Shown here: positions 25,485 through 33,328 of the stretch, piece after piece
Numbering within the stretch: the first letter of the stretch is position 1
Layout of the letters: every line of letters starts with the position of its first letter
Notes under the pieces: generated by a model
Databases searched by the model: none
Told to the model about the DNA's origin: nothing
What the model saw: the letters and a program-made list of their open reading frames with translations, nothing else
NCBI RefSeq assembly: GCF_017873815.1
Contig: NZ_JAGGKQ010000007.1
Location: 62,001 to 126,000 of the forward strand
Origin: Halorubrum alkaliphilum
Lineage (GTDB): Archaea; Halobacteriota; Halobacteria; Halobacteriales; Haloferacaceae
Direction: 5' to 3'
Length of the DNA stretch: 64,000 bases
Made by a program: the position numbers and the translations under genes

Positions 25485-26174
25485 CTACTCTCGGTCGGCG
25501 AACGCCTCGACGACCGTTTCGATGTCGTCGGCGACGCGATCGTGATCGAGGTTCTCGCCGCGGTAGGCGCGCTCAACGACCCCGTCGGGGTTGACGAGCG
25601 TCGTGAGCACGACGTGGGTGAAGTCGTAGCCGGGGAGCCGATCGCTCCCGGTGTCGCGCTCAAACTCGAGTCCGAACTCCTCGGTGACGACGCGGTTCGC
25701 CTCGTCGGGGTCCTCGGGCCGGAGGTAGTGCCAGTTACCCGCCTCGAGGTCGACGCCGTAGATGTCGGCGTTCTCACGGAGCGCGTCGGCGTCGTCACGG
25801 TCGGGATCGAACGTGATCGGGAGGAATGCGGTCTTCTCGGTCAGCCCTCGTTCGGCGACGAGCTCCTGGACCGCACTGAGCCGACCCATGAGGATCCCGC
25901 ACTCCGCCGGACACGAGGCGAAAAAGGTAGTGTACACCGCGGTTCGGTCGAGATCCTCCGTGTCGACGGTGATCCCCCCGACCGGGTCCGGAAGCGAGAT
26001 CGTCGGCATCGACTGCCCGTAGGCGGGGTACGAGAGCGCGTCGCTCTCGGCGATCTGGTCCGCTTGTGGGCCGAGGACGACCCCCTCGGGCCCGTCCTCG
26101 AACAGCCGGGTGAGACACCCTGCCGTCCCCGCAGTCACGGCGGCGGCACCGCCGAGCAGCGCACGTCGGTTCAT
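25485..26174 (-). CDS. SCO1/SenC-family copper chaperone lipoprotein
   Basis: 229 residues from the ATG at 26174. Twin arginines (NRRALLGG) and a lipobox ending TAGC (Cys20) indicate a TAT-exported lipoprotein. The thioredoxin-fold domain has the copper-binding CPAEC (Cys88, Cys92) after VYTTFFAS and the third ligand His187 in DFTHVVLT. SCO proteins deliver copper to, or reduce, the CuA site of oxidase subunit II, matching cbaB nearby. The box GTTATTCC near 26197-26203 lies about 26 nt upstream. Confidence 0.92.
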   Translation of the reverse strand: MNRRALLGGAAAVTAGTAGCLTRLFEDGPEGVVLGPQADQIAESDALSYPAYGQSMPTISLPDPVGGITVDTEDLDRTAVYTTFFASCPAECGILMGRLSAVQELVAERGLTEKTAFLPITFDPDRDDADALRENADIYGVDLEAGNWHYLRPEDPDEANRVVTEEFGLEFERDTGSDRLPGYDFTHVVLTTLVNPDGVVERAYRGENLDHDRVADDIETVVEAFADRE

Positions 26175-26270
26175 ACCTGATCTCGGCACGCGATCGGAAT
26201 AACCCGTCTGGTACGATCGACTGACGAGCCGCGGCGGGGAGTGCCGTGACCGCTCGGACGTTCGTCCCCT

Positions 26271-27068
26271 TCAGATCGGGGAGTAGTAGGGGATCGGCGG
26301 ATGCGGCAGGGGGACGCCGAGCGCCGCGAGCCCGTGCTGGAGGGGGACATACCCGAGGACGACGTAGACGACCCCCAGCACCCGGTGAAAACGGAGCCTG
26401 GTCTCGCGGCTCACGGACGCAAAGAGGGTTCCCGTGAGGAACATCGCCGGAATCGTTCCGATCCCGAGCGCGGCGAGCGCGACCGCACCGCCGAGGGGAT
26501 CGCCTTGGACGAACGCGTAGAGGAACGCGGGGTACAGGAGCGGACACGGCAACAGCCCGTGGGCTGCCCCGAGCCCGGCGATCCGGACATCTCCCACCCA
26601 CGCGTCGACACGTGGAACGATCCGTCCGGTGACGGCCGTCGAGAGCCGGCCGAGTCCGGGGACGGTCGTGGACGGGAACTCAAGTCGCACCGCGTACCGA
26701 ACTCCGATCGCGACGATAACCGCGCCGACGACGATCCCGGCTACGGCGTGGATGTCGCGCGCGACGGTCGTCGCCGTCCGGCCCGTAACGAACGCGAGGC
26801 TACCGGCGAGACCGAACAGCCCACCGATGGCGGTGTAGCTCGCCGTCCGCCCGAGATTAAAGAGAGCGTGTTGGCGAACCTGCCCGACCGTGAGATGATC
26901 CTCACGCCGACCCGACTCGCGCATCCGATCGGCATAGGTCGTCACGAGCGGGCCGCACATCCCGATACAGTGGGCACCGCCCAACAGTCCGATGAGGAGG
27001 AAGACGACGAGGCTCAACGGTTCGGACGCGTAGATGCTGCCGGACGGCTCGCAGGTCTCGACCGTCAC
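26271..27068 (-). CDS. DsbD_2/TauE-like membrane protein (oxidase or copper assembly)
   Basis: 265 residues from a GTG start, about six helices. The hallmark GGAHCIGMCGPL (Cys34, Cys38) starts the first helix pair, and HGLLPCPLLYP lies in the fourth. This matches the DsbD_2 (sulfite exporter TauE/SafE-like) family frequently found with FixI-type ATPases and cytochrome oxidases, where it is proposed to handle copper or thiols in the membrane. An imperfect GAGGTCGG about 8 nt before the GTG may be the ribosome site. It lies 96 bp upstream of the SCO1 gene on the same strand. Confidence 0.82.
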   Translation of the reverse strand: MTVETCEPSGSIYASEPLSLVVFLLIGLLGGAHCIGMCGPLVTTYADRMRESGRREDHLTVGQVRQHALFNLGRTASYTAIGGLFGLAGSLAFVTGRTATTVARDIHAVAGIVVGAVIVAIGVRYAVRLEFPSTTVPGLGRLSTAVTGRIVPRVDAWVGDVRIAGLGAAHGLLPCPLLYPAFLYAFVQGDPLGGAVALAALGIGTIPAMFLTGTLFASVSRETRLRFHRVLGVVYVVLGYVPLQHGLAALGVPLPHPPIPYYSPI

Positions 27069-27256
27069 GCAGACCGACCTCGTCGCGTCGGCGCGTTCGC
27101 GTTACGGGGTCCGAGTGTCTCCACGCGCCATGGTTCGATCCACGCCCGATTAACGCGTCTGGTGCGATCCTCTCGCGACCGTGTCGGGCGCGGACCCACC
27201 GACTCCGATCCAAGTCGACCGTGGTGGTTATCGCGGCGGGGCTCCTCCGTGCTCGT

Positions 27257-27613
27257 ATGGAACGAACCCGGGTCATGGTAGCGTGTGACGACTGCTCGTT
27301 CGAGTCGACACACGCGAAGCTCCGGTCGGCCCGCACGACGCTGGACGACCACCGGAGCGAGACGGGTCACGCGGTCGACTGGCGGATCGAGTCGCTCTCG
27401 GGCGGCGTCGAGCGTGCCGGCGCGGCCGCCGGTGTGTGCGGAGTCCCGGGACTAGTCGACGAGGACTCCCCGCTGCTTCGACCGGACCGCTCCCGATCGG
27501 ACCGCGCGGAGCCGCCGTACCCGGCCGCTCCGAAGCGTTCGGACGGGTCAGAGCACGAGGCCGATCTGGACCGCGCCGGCGACGACGAGGACCGCGCCGG
27601 CGACTCGCGTTAG
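27257..27613 (+). CDS. small haloarchaeal zinc-finger-like protein
   Basis: 118 residues. The core has a Cys-x2-Cys pair (VACDDCSFES), histidines in DHRSETGHAVDW and a further Cys in AGVCGVPG, suggesting a zinc-ribbon fold. This pattern (short haloarchaeal protein ending its core near EDSPLL) is one I recognise as a conserved but uncharacterised family. The last 40 residues are low-complexity and lie partly over the 3' end of ccdA on the other strand (66 bp overlap). GTTATCG at 27224-27230 is about 30 nt upstream of the ATG. Confidence 0.68.
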   Translation: MERTRVMVACDDCSFESTHAKLRSARTTLDDHRSETGHAVDWRIESLSGGVERAGAAAGVCGVPGLVDEDSPLLRPDRSRSDRAEPPYPAAPKRSDGSEHEADLDRAGDDEDRAGDSR

Positions 27614-28222
27614 CGACCGGGAGTGGCCGACGAGTCGCTTCACGCCGGCGTCGCGGCCGAGCGCAACGAGGACGGTCGTCGCGAGCAGCAGCGCGGCGAA
27701 CGTCCCCGCGAGCGCGCCGAAGGAAGCGATCGCGGTCGTCGTCGGCAGCGAGAGCGACTGAACGGCGACAGCGATCACGATCGGGGAGACGCAGCCGGCC
27801 GCCGCGAGCGCGTACATCGCCCCGAACGCCCCGAATCCGGCGATACTCGTCCGACGACGCGGAAGCGGGACGTGTGTGTCGAGATCGAGGCCCGCAAGCG
27901 TCATGGTTCCGAGAAGCACCAACGCAACGCCGACGCCGCCCTCGAGAAACGGGAGCGTCGTCCGGAGCAGGTCACCGGCGAGCAGTGCCGCCCCCGCGAT
28001 CACGGCGAACGTGGTGAACACACCGATGACGGCGGCTCCACCGCGGACGAGCGCCCCGGCGAGCGGCGGCCCGTTGCCGTCGGTCGCGGCGACGTAGTAG
28101 CCGACGTAGCCCGGCAACAGCGCGTACGCACACGGGGAGAAGAAGGCAGCGACGCCGACGCCCGCGGCGAACGCAATCGACCCGCCCCCGGCTCCGAACC
28201 CGAACATTCCGACCACGCTCAT
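27548..28222 (-). CDS. ccdA: CcdA-type thiol-disulfide transporter
   Basis: 224 residues, six helices. The two redox cysteines are in FFSPCAYALLPGY (first helix) and AAGCVSPIVI (fourth helix). CcdA passes electrons from cytoplasmic thioredoxin across the membrane to exported thiol proteins. The tlpA-like gene lies directly upstream with a 4-bp overlap (ATGA), so the exported partner is encoded in the same operon. Confidence 0.9.
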   Translation of the reverse strand: MSVVGMFGFGAGGGSIAFAAGVGVAAFFSPCAYALLPGYVGYYVAATDGNGPPLAGALVRGGAAVIGVFTTFAVIAGAALLAGDLLRTTLPFLEGGVGVALVLLGTMTLAGLDLDTHVPLPRRRTSIAGFGAFGAMYALAAAGCVSPIVIAVAVQSLSLPTTTAIASFGALAGTFAALLLATTVLVALGRDAGVKRLVGHSRSLTRVAGAVLVVAGAVQIGLVL

Positions 28223-28791
28223 GCCCGGTCGATCGCGTCGCGGAGGTCGTGTTCGGCCACCGCTCCCACGCCGGCGTACACGACCGCGTTCGAGCCGTCG
28301 AGGACGGCAGTGAAGGGGACGCTTGCGGCGTCGAGCGCGGTCGAGAGGATCAGGTCATCGTCGACGCCGACCGTCCATGTCCCGTCGTGTTCGCGCCACC
28401 AGTCGACGACGGTCTCGCGCTCGACGGTCACGTCGACGACCTCGACCGTGATCGAGACGAACGTCGCGTCGACGTCGCTCTCGACCGCCCGGAGCGTCTC
28501 CATGTAGCCCGCACAGACCTCACAGGTGGTCGCGAAGAACTCGAGTACCGTCGGGGACCCGCGCTTGGGGACCTCCTCGTGGCCCGCCTCGCTGCCCGGC
28601 GCATCGAACGTCTCGATCCGCGTCGTCGGGACGGTCGTGCGGTCGTTCGTGCCGTCCCGTTCGTCTCCGGCTCTTTCGTCCTCGACCGAGCCGTTCGAGG
28701 AGGAGCCGACCGCGTGGGGACAGCCGACCGCGACCCCGCCGGCGATGACTCCCGCTCCGGCGAGCCCGGCCAACAGGTCGCGTCGTCGCAT
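28219..28791 (-). CDS. TlpA/ResA-like exported thioredoxin
   Basis: 190 residues. MRRRDLLAGLAG plus a hydrophobic stretch is a twin-arginine signal; a Cys in VGCPHAV may be a lipobox. A Ser/Asp/Thr linker leads to a thioredoxin fold with FFATTCEVCAGYM (active CxxC) and the cis-Pro region ASVPFTAVL. It would reduce exported disulfides, for example in heme or copper proteins, using electrons from CcdA encoded immediately downstream. Confidence 0.86.
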   Translation of the reverse strand: MRRRDLLAGLAGAGVIAGGVAVGCPHAVGSSSNGSVEDERAGDERDGTNDRTTVPTTRIETFDAPGSEAGHEEVPKRGSPTVLEFFATTCEVCAGYMETLRAVESDVDATFVSITVEVVDVTVERETVVDWWREHDGTWTVGVDDDLILSTALDAASVPFTAVLDGSNAVVYAGVGAVAEHDLRDAIDRA

Positions 28792-28944
28792 ATCGGATCC
28801 TCTCTTCCCCGCCGCCTTACCGCGTGTGGTACGATCGTCTCACGACTCCGTGGGTCGTCGCTGTCGACCACGGCGGGATCGGTTCCCGTAGGTCGTCGGA
28901 GTCGTGGGGTGGTGGGGTCGAGAGGTGGGAGTCGGGCGTATCCA

Positions 28945-28980
28945 TTCAGCGACCGGTCGTTTCAGACAAGAACAGCTCTG
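28945..28980 (+). repeat. possible fragment of the dispersed non-coding repeat tail
   Basis: TTCAGCGACCGGTCGTTTC and the following bases align to 36475-36510 with 18 matches in the first 23, all differences being transitions. It lacks the rest of the element, so it may be a decayed copy or chance. Confidence 0.3.
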
Positions 28981-29010
28981 AGGGACAGGATTCAGCGGAG
29001 CCGTGTCGGC

Positions 29011-29027
29011 GTGGTGTTTATCACCAC
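29011..29027 (+). promoter_or_regulatory. trx promoter: TATA box inside an inverted repeat
   Basis: GTGGTG-TTTAT-CACCAC: the TATA-like core lies exactly between 6-bp inverted arms, centred 27 nt before the ATG at 29046. A protein bound here would block TBP, so this is a candidate repressor operator. Confidence 0.6.
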
Positions 29028-29045
29028 CCGCACACGATAGTGTGT

Positions 29046-29414
29046 ATGGAAAACAATACAGTTGAATCGGAGGCAGTCACGAACGCGTCCGCGGATCGGC
29101 CCGTCCCGCTCACAGACGCGGCGGAACTCGACGCGTTCGTCGGGGACGCCGACGCCGCCCTCGTCGAGTTCTACACCGACGGCTGCGGGATCTGTGCGAG
29201 CATGGAGGCCGTTCTCGGGAATATTGCGCACGAACTCGACGTTCTCGTTGGCCTGGTGAACCCGCGGGACGATCCGCCGCTCGTCGAGCGCTTCGACGTC
29301 CGGAGCGTGCCGCTTTTCGTCCTCTTCGTCGACGGTGAGCCCGTCGCACGTCGCGCAGAGGGGTTCATCCCCGGCGAGGATCTGAGCGAGTGGGTCCTCG
29401 AACACGCCGGATAG
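29046..29414 (+). CDS. thioredoxin-family protein
   Basis: 122 residues. After a 25-residue polar N-terminus, a thioredoxin fold with EFYTDGCGICASM (CGIC active site) and cis-Pro in RSVPLFVLFVDG. No signal peptide, so it is cytosolic. It is leaderless from the box at 29017-29021. It sits between CcdA/TlpA and a VKOR-like gene, so it may supply or receive electrons in the same disulfide network. Confidence 0.9.
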   Translation: MENNTVESEAVTNASADRPVPLTDAAELDAFVGDADAALVEFYTDGCGICASMEAVLGNIAHELDVLVGLVNPRDDPPLVERFDVRSVPLFVLFVDGEPVARRAEGFIPGEDLSEWVLEHAG

Positions 29415-29514
29415 CGACGAGTTCTCCTCCATCGGAAGCGACTCCGTACCCTCACATCCGCGTCTCGTATCGATCACGAACGTCCTCGATAGTATTGATA
29501 GAAAAGCACAATTC

Positions 29515-29522
29515 TTAAAATA
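29515..29522 (+). promoter_or_regulatory. TATA box of the VKOR-like gene
   Basis: TTAAAATA is centred 26 nt before the ATG at 29544. Confidence 0.6.
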
Positions 29523-29543
29523 CTGTAGGTAGTATCGGTTCGT

Positions 29544-30179
29544 ATGGGAACGCAGACCTACACCGCGAATCGATTCGACTACGACTGGGACTACTCCTCG
29601 CGAGTGTCGCTCCTGTTCGGGATATTCACTTCGGTCGCGGTGGTCGGCTGGCTCGTGAGCGTGATGTTGACCTCGATCCACCTGTTCGCGCTGCCGTCGG
29701 TGCCGGCCGACGCGCCGGTCGCGGGCAGCATCGAGGTGATCACGAGCCAGTGGGCGTACGTGTTCGGCGTCCCGCTGGCGACGCTCGGTGCCTTGTATTA
29801 CCTGACGACCATCGCGATGGCGCTGTGGTGGTTCGACACTCGGCACCCGCTGATCATCAAGATCCTGACGCCGATCACGGCGAGCGGGGTGGCGTTTTCG
29901 GCGTACTTCGTCTACCTCCAACTGTTCGTCATCGGTGAGATCTGTCCGTTCTGTATGGTCTCGGCGGCCGCAACCGTGATCCTCTTCGGTCTGGAGTTGG
30001 CGGCGCTTTCGAGCAGCGACACGCCGGGGCTCTCCGAGATGAGCGGCGACCTCGGCGGCGTCCTCGGTGGAACGACTCTCGCGCTCGTCGTCTTCCCGGT
30101 CCTGATGGGGGTGGCGACGATCGTCGGGCTGTTCGCCGTCCCGATGCTTCCGCTGCCCGAAATGATCCCCTTCGCGTGA
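29544..30179 (+). CDS. VKOR-family membrane protein lacking the loop cysteine pair
   Basis: 211 residues, about five helices. The active-site CxxC is present in GEICPFCMVSAA near residue 133, and VFGVPLATLGALYYL matches the conserved segment before it. In typical VKORs the periplasmic loop ahead of that segment contains two cysteines; here the equivalent loop (PVAGSIEVITSQWAYVFG) has none. VKOR enzymes oxidise thiols at the expense of quinone. Without the loop pair, electrons would have to come from a separate thioredoxin-like partner, possibly one encoded nearby. Confidence 0.82.
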   Translation: MGTQTYTANRFDYDWDYSSRVSLLFGIFTSVAVVGWLVSVMLTSIHLFALPSVPADAPVAGSIEVITSQWAYVFGVPLATLGALYYLTTIAMALWWFDTRHPLIIKILTPITASGVAFSAYFVYLQLFVIGEICPFCMVSAAATVILFGLELAALSSSDTPGLSEMSGDLGGVLGGTTLALVVFPVLMGVATIVGLFAVPMLPLPEMIPFA

Positions 30180-30301
30180 TGGGGGCCTGAACGTCGTCCG
30201 AGCGCCGCCCGGACGACGTCGTTGCCGACGACGCCCACGAAACCGATCCGAAACGCGAGCGCTTTTCGCGTCCGGTTCCCTTGATCCGGACGTAGTGCTC
30301 G

Positions 30302-30859
30302 ATGATTCCTCCACTCACACTCGTTGACGTCGGCAGCGTTCTCGACGGGGCGTCGGGATTCATTGCCTACCCGCTGGTGTTCTTGCTCGCGATGATCCCC
30401 CTGATCGAGCCGTTCGTCGTGATCCCCGTGGCGATCGGCCTCGGCTTCGACCCGGTGCTCACCGGACTCGCGGCGTTCGGCGGAAGCGTCACCGCCGTCG
30501 TCGCCATCGTTCTCGCGGGACACCGCCTCCGCGCGTGGTGGACGAACCGGTCGGGATCGACGCCGGACGACCCCGCCGAGAGCGACGAAGATTCGACCGC
30601 GGACGACTCCGATGACGGATCGAGCGGTCGATACGAGCGCGCGCGGCGGGTCGGCGAGCGCTACGGGCTCGTCGGTCTCGCGCTCGCCGGGCCCCCGCTG
30701 GCCGGACTCCACCTCATGGCGGTCGTCGGAGCCGCGATCGGCCCCGACGATCGGTCGACAATCGGCTGGCTCACGGCCGGACTCGCCGTTTGGACGGCTC
30801 TCCTCGTCGCCGGCTCCGTCGCGGGCCTCTCCGCGCTCGAATCGGTGTTCGTCGGCTGA
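30302..30859 (+). CDS. COG2426-type (small multidrug export-like) membrane protein
   Basis: 185 residues, about four helices split by an acidic cytoplasmic loop (residues about 82-110, rich in Asp/Ser). The N-terminal MIPLIEPFVVIPVAIG and the later GERYGLVGLALAGPPL fit the family annotated as putative small multidrug export proteins, whose function is not established. It converges on the ABC permease gene, with 6 bp between the stops. Confidence 0.7.
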   Translation: MIPPLTLVDVGSVLDGASGFIAYPLVFLLAMIPLIEPFVVIPVAIGLGFDPVLTGLAAFGGSVTAVVAIVLAGHRLRAWWTNRSGSTPDDPAESDEDSTADDSDDGSSGRYERARRVGERYGLVGLALAGPPLAGLHLMAVVGAAIGPDDRSTIGWLTAGLAVWTALLVAGSVAGLSALESVFVG

Positions 30860-30865
30860 CTCGTT

Positions 30866-32482
30866 TCACCCCATTCGGTAGCCGTCCAGACGGTCGAGCG
30901 CGACGGACGCGGAGACGACCCCCACGCCGACCGCGACGACGGCGGCGGTCCCGGACCCAACCACCCCGATGGCGAGTCGACTGACGCCGAACCACTCCGC
31001 CAGCGCGCCGCCGACGAACCCCGAGTGTGCGAGCAGCGTCGGCAGCGAGACGACGGCGACGACGACCGAGTAGACCGCGAAGGCGATGGTGCTCGGGACG
31101 ACCGCCTTCGTGCTTCGGGAGACGCTGACCGCCTCGAACCGCGGGAACGCGACCCCGATCCCCGTCGCGATCGCGCCGGTCGCGACCGAGAGAACGACGG
31201 CCGAGAGTGCGAGACTCGCGACCATCGGTAGCGAGTGCGGGCTCGCCACCCCCGTCACCACGGTCGCCACAACGGTGAGCGGCGCGACGAGCAGCGCGCC
31301 CGCGATGACGTGTCCGACGACGAGCGATCGTCCCCCGTCCGCCGCCAGCAACGTCGACGGCAACACGGCCCCCTCGTGCCCGAGGACGTTCAACGCGAAC
31401 AGCGAGCCGGCGATCCACGCGCCACACAGGAGAAGCCACAACGGAAGCCCCGTCCCGATCGATCCGGTCTGGACCGCCGTCGTGATGGGCCCGGCGAGCA
31501 CGATGAGCGGGTACAGCGCGAACGACAGCGACAGCGGTGACCGGCGAGCGCGCTTCCAGTCGGCGGCCACGACGCCGAGGACGGGCGCGGGGAGCAGCCC
31601 CGACAGCCGGGACGACCGTCCGGTTTCGGTCTCCCGCTCGACCGAGTGATCGATGTGAACTCCGTCGGCGTACCAGAGCCACGCCGCGAGTCGGTGGATC
31701 GCTGGGACGGCGACGACGACGAAGCCGCCGACGAACGCCACGGCTCCAACCGCCCGGAGCGGCGACGCGCCGACGCCGAGCCCAAGGACGGCGAGGTCGC
31801 CGAGCCATCCCAGCGGCGTGGGCGCGAAAACCCGGTACAGCGGGTCGAGTACGGAGACGAACGCGCCCGTGAACGCCACCCAGAAGTAGGCGACGCCGAG
31901 GAGGACGAAAAAGAGCGTCCGGAGGCGGGTGAGAAGCACCGAGCGAACCCCCGTGTTTCGCACCGCGAGCGCGAGCAGGAATCCGCCGAGGAGCCCCGTG
32001 GTGAGGATACAGACGAGCGTCGCACCGACGAACGGAACCATGAAAGGTGATCCGGCACCGATCCCGAACGCGACCGCGGCGGCGACCCCGGCCGTGAGGA
32101 CGAACGCGGCCCATAAGAGCAGTTCCGCGAGCGCGAGCCCCCCGATCACCTCCCGGTGGGAAACGGTCGTCAGGAGTCCGTCGACGTTGTCCGGGCGGAG
32201 CGCGACCGCGTACGCCCGATATCCGCCGAAACCGACGACGAAGATCCACGCGTATACGGCGACCATCCCCGCCACGTCGAGAACGGTGTCCGCCTCCGAT
32301 TCGGCGGCGACACCACCGAGGAGGTACGCGCCGAACACCCCAGCGAGGGAGAACGGAAGCAGGAGGAGCCCGACGAACGCGAACGCCAGCATCTGGGCGG
32401 TGTTGTCCCGGATCGAGCGCCACCGACGCCGGAGCTCGGTCCCAGCGATGAGCACGACGTGGGCACGACTCACCCCCGTCAT
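30866..32482 (-). CDS. ABC transporter permease
   Basis: 538 residues with about 12 helices in two groups separated by a polar region near 275-300. ELRRRWRSIRDNTAQM at the N-terminus resembles ABC-2-type export permeases. It is the third gene of an operon (membrane protein, ATPase, permease). The ATG lies in the last unit of a three-copy 20-bp repeat that also carries the ATPase stop codon. Substrate unknown. Confidence 0.8.
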   Translation of the reverse strand: MTGVSRAHVVLIAGTELRRRWRSIRDNTAQMLAFAFVGLLLLPFSLAGVFGAYLLGGVAAESEADTVLDVAGMVAVYAWIFVVGFGGYRAYAVALRPDNVDGLLTTVSHREVIGGLALAELLLWAAFVLTAGVAAAVAFGIGAGSPFMVPFVGATLVCILTTGLLGGFLLALAVRNTGVRSVLLTRLRTLFFVLLGVAYFWVAFTGAFVSVLDPLYRVFAPTPLGWLGDLAVLGLGVGASPLRAVGAVAFVGGFVVVAVPAIHRLAAWLWYADGVHIDHSVERETETGRSSRLSGLLPAPVLGVVAADWKRARRSPLSLSFALYPLIVLAGPITTAVQTGSIGTGLPLWLLLCGAWIAGSLFALNVLGHEGAVLPSTLLAADGGRSLVVGHVIAGALLVAPLTVVATVVTGVASPHSLPMVASLALSAVVLSVATGAIATGIGVAFPRFEAVSVSRSTKAVVPSTIAFAVYSVVVAVVSLPTLLAHSGFVGGALAEWFGVSRLAIGVVGSGTAAVVAVGVGVVSASVALDRLDGYRMG

Positions 32483-32530
32483 TCGTCGCTCACACCCATC
32501 ATTCGTCGCTCACACCCGTCATTCGTCGCT
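32471..32530 (-). repeat. three 20-bp repeats at the ATPase/permease junction
   Basis: Units at 32511-32530, 32491-32510 and 32471-32490. On the coding strand each unit reads GTGAGCGACGA followed by ATGA (diverging to GTGAGTCGTG after the last ATG), so each provides a stop codon overlapping an ATG. The first encodes the ATPase C-terminus (VSDE, stop), the next two are seven-codon mini-frames, and the last ATG starts the permease. Confidence 0.9.
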
Positions 32531-33328
32531 CACGCTCGACTCGTCGCCCGCGAGCCTCACGTCGTCGCGGTCGGCGGTCACCGAGAGGAACACGTCTTCG
32601 AGCGTCGTCCCCTCCTCCGCGGCCATACGCGCCGTGAGTTCGGCGGGAGCGCCCTCGGTGACGAGGTCGCCCTCGTAGAGCACGCCGACGACGTCGGCGA
32701 GCTCCTCGACGACCGGGAGGATGTGCGTCGAGAGGAACACCGTCTGCCCCTCCTCGGTCAACTCGGCGATCACGTCGAGGACGGTCCGGGCCGCCCGCGG
32801 GTCGAGCCCGCTCGTCGGCTCGTCGAGGAACACCACGTCGGGTCGGTGAAGGAGCGCCTGTATCAACCCGATCTTTCCCCGCATTCCCTTCGAGTAGTCG
32901 TCGATCCGCTTGTTCGCGTCGCCCGCGAGGTCGAACCGGTCGAGCCAGTCGTCGATCCGATCGGTCATCTCCTCGCGCGGGAGATTCCGCAGTCGGCCGA
33001 AGTACTCCAGCTGCTCGCGCCCGGTGAGCTCGTCGAACACCGGCGGCTCCTCGGGGAGATAGCCGATCGAAGACCGGATCGCGTCGCGGTCGGAGACGGG
33101 GTTCCCCTCGATCCACGCCTCCCCGTCGGTCGGCCGCGTCAGCGACGTCAACATCCGCATCGTGGTCGTCTTCCCGGCCCCGTTCGGGCCGAGAAAGCCG
33201 TACACCGTGCCGGACTCGACCGTGAGATCGAGCCCCTCAACGGCGGTGTCGTCGCCGAAGCGCTTCGTGAGGTCGCGGGCCTCGATGGCGTGAGGGTGCT
33301 CGGGCGGACTCCGGGGCGCGTCCATCAT
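32519..33328 (-). CDS. ABC transporter ATP-binding protein
   Basis: 269 residues. Walker A GPNGAGKT (near 47), the Q-loop region GYLPEEPPVF, signature YSKGMRGK, Walker B VVFLDEPTSGLD and switch His in STHILP. It belongs to the DRI/CcmA-like exporter ATPases. The start overlaps the upstream membrane gene by four bases; the stop lies in the 20-bp repeat block before the permease. Confidence 0.92.
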   Translation of the reverse strand: MMDAPRSPPEHPHAIEARDLTKRFGDDTAVEGLDLTVESGTVYGFLGPNGAGKTTTMRMLTSLTRPTDGEAWIEGNPVSDRDAIRSSIGYLPEEPPVFDELTGREQLEYFGRLRNLPREEMTDRIDDWLDRFDLAGDANKRIDDYSKGMRGKIGLIQALLHRPDVVFLDEPTSGLDPRAARTVLDVIAELTEEGQTVFLSTHILPVVEELADVVGVLYEGDLVTEGAPAELTARMAAEEGTTLEDVFLSVTADRDDVRLAGDESSVSDE

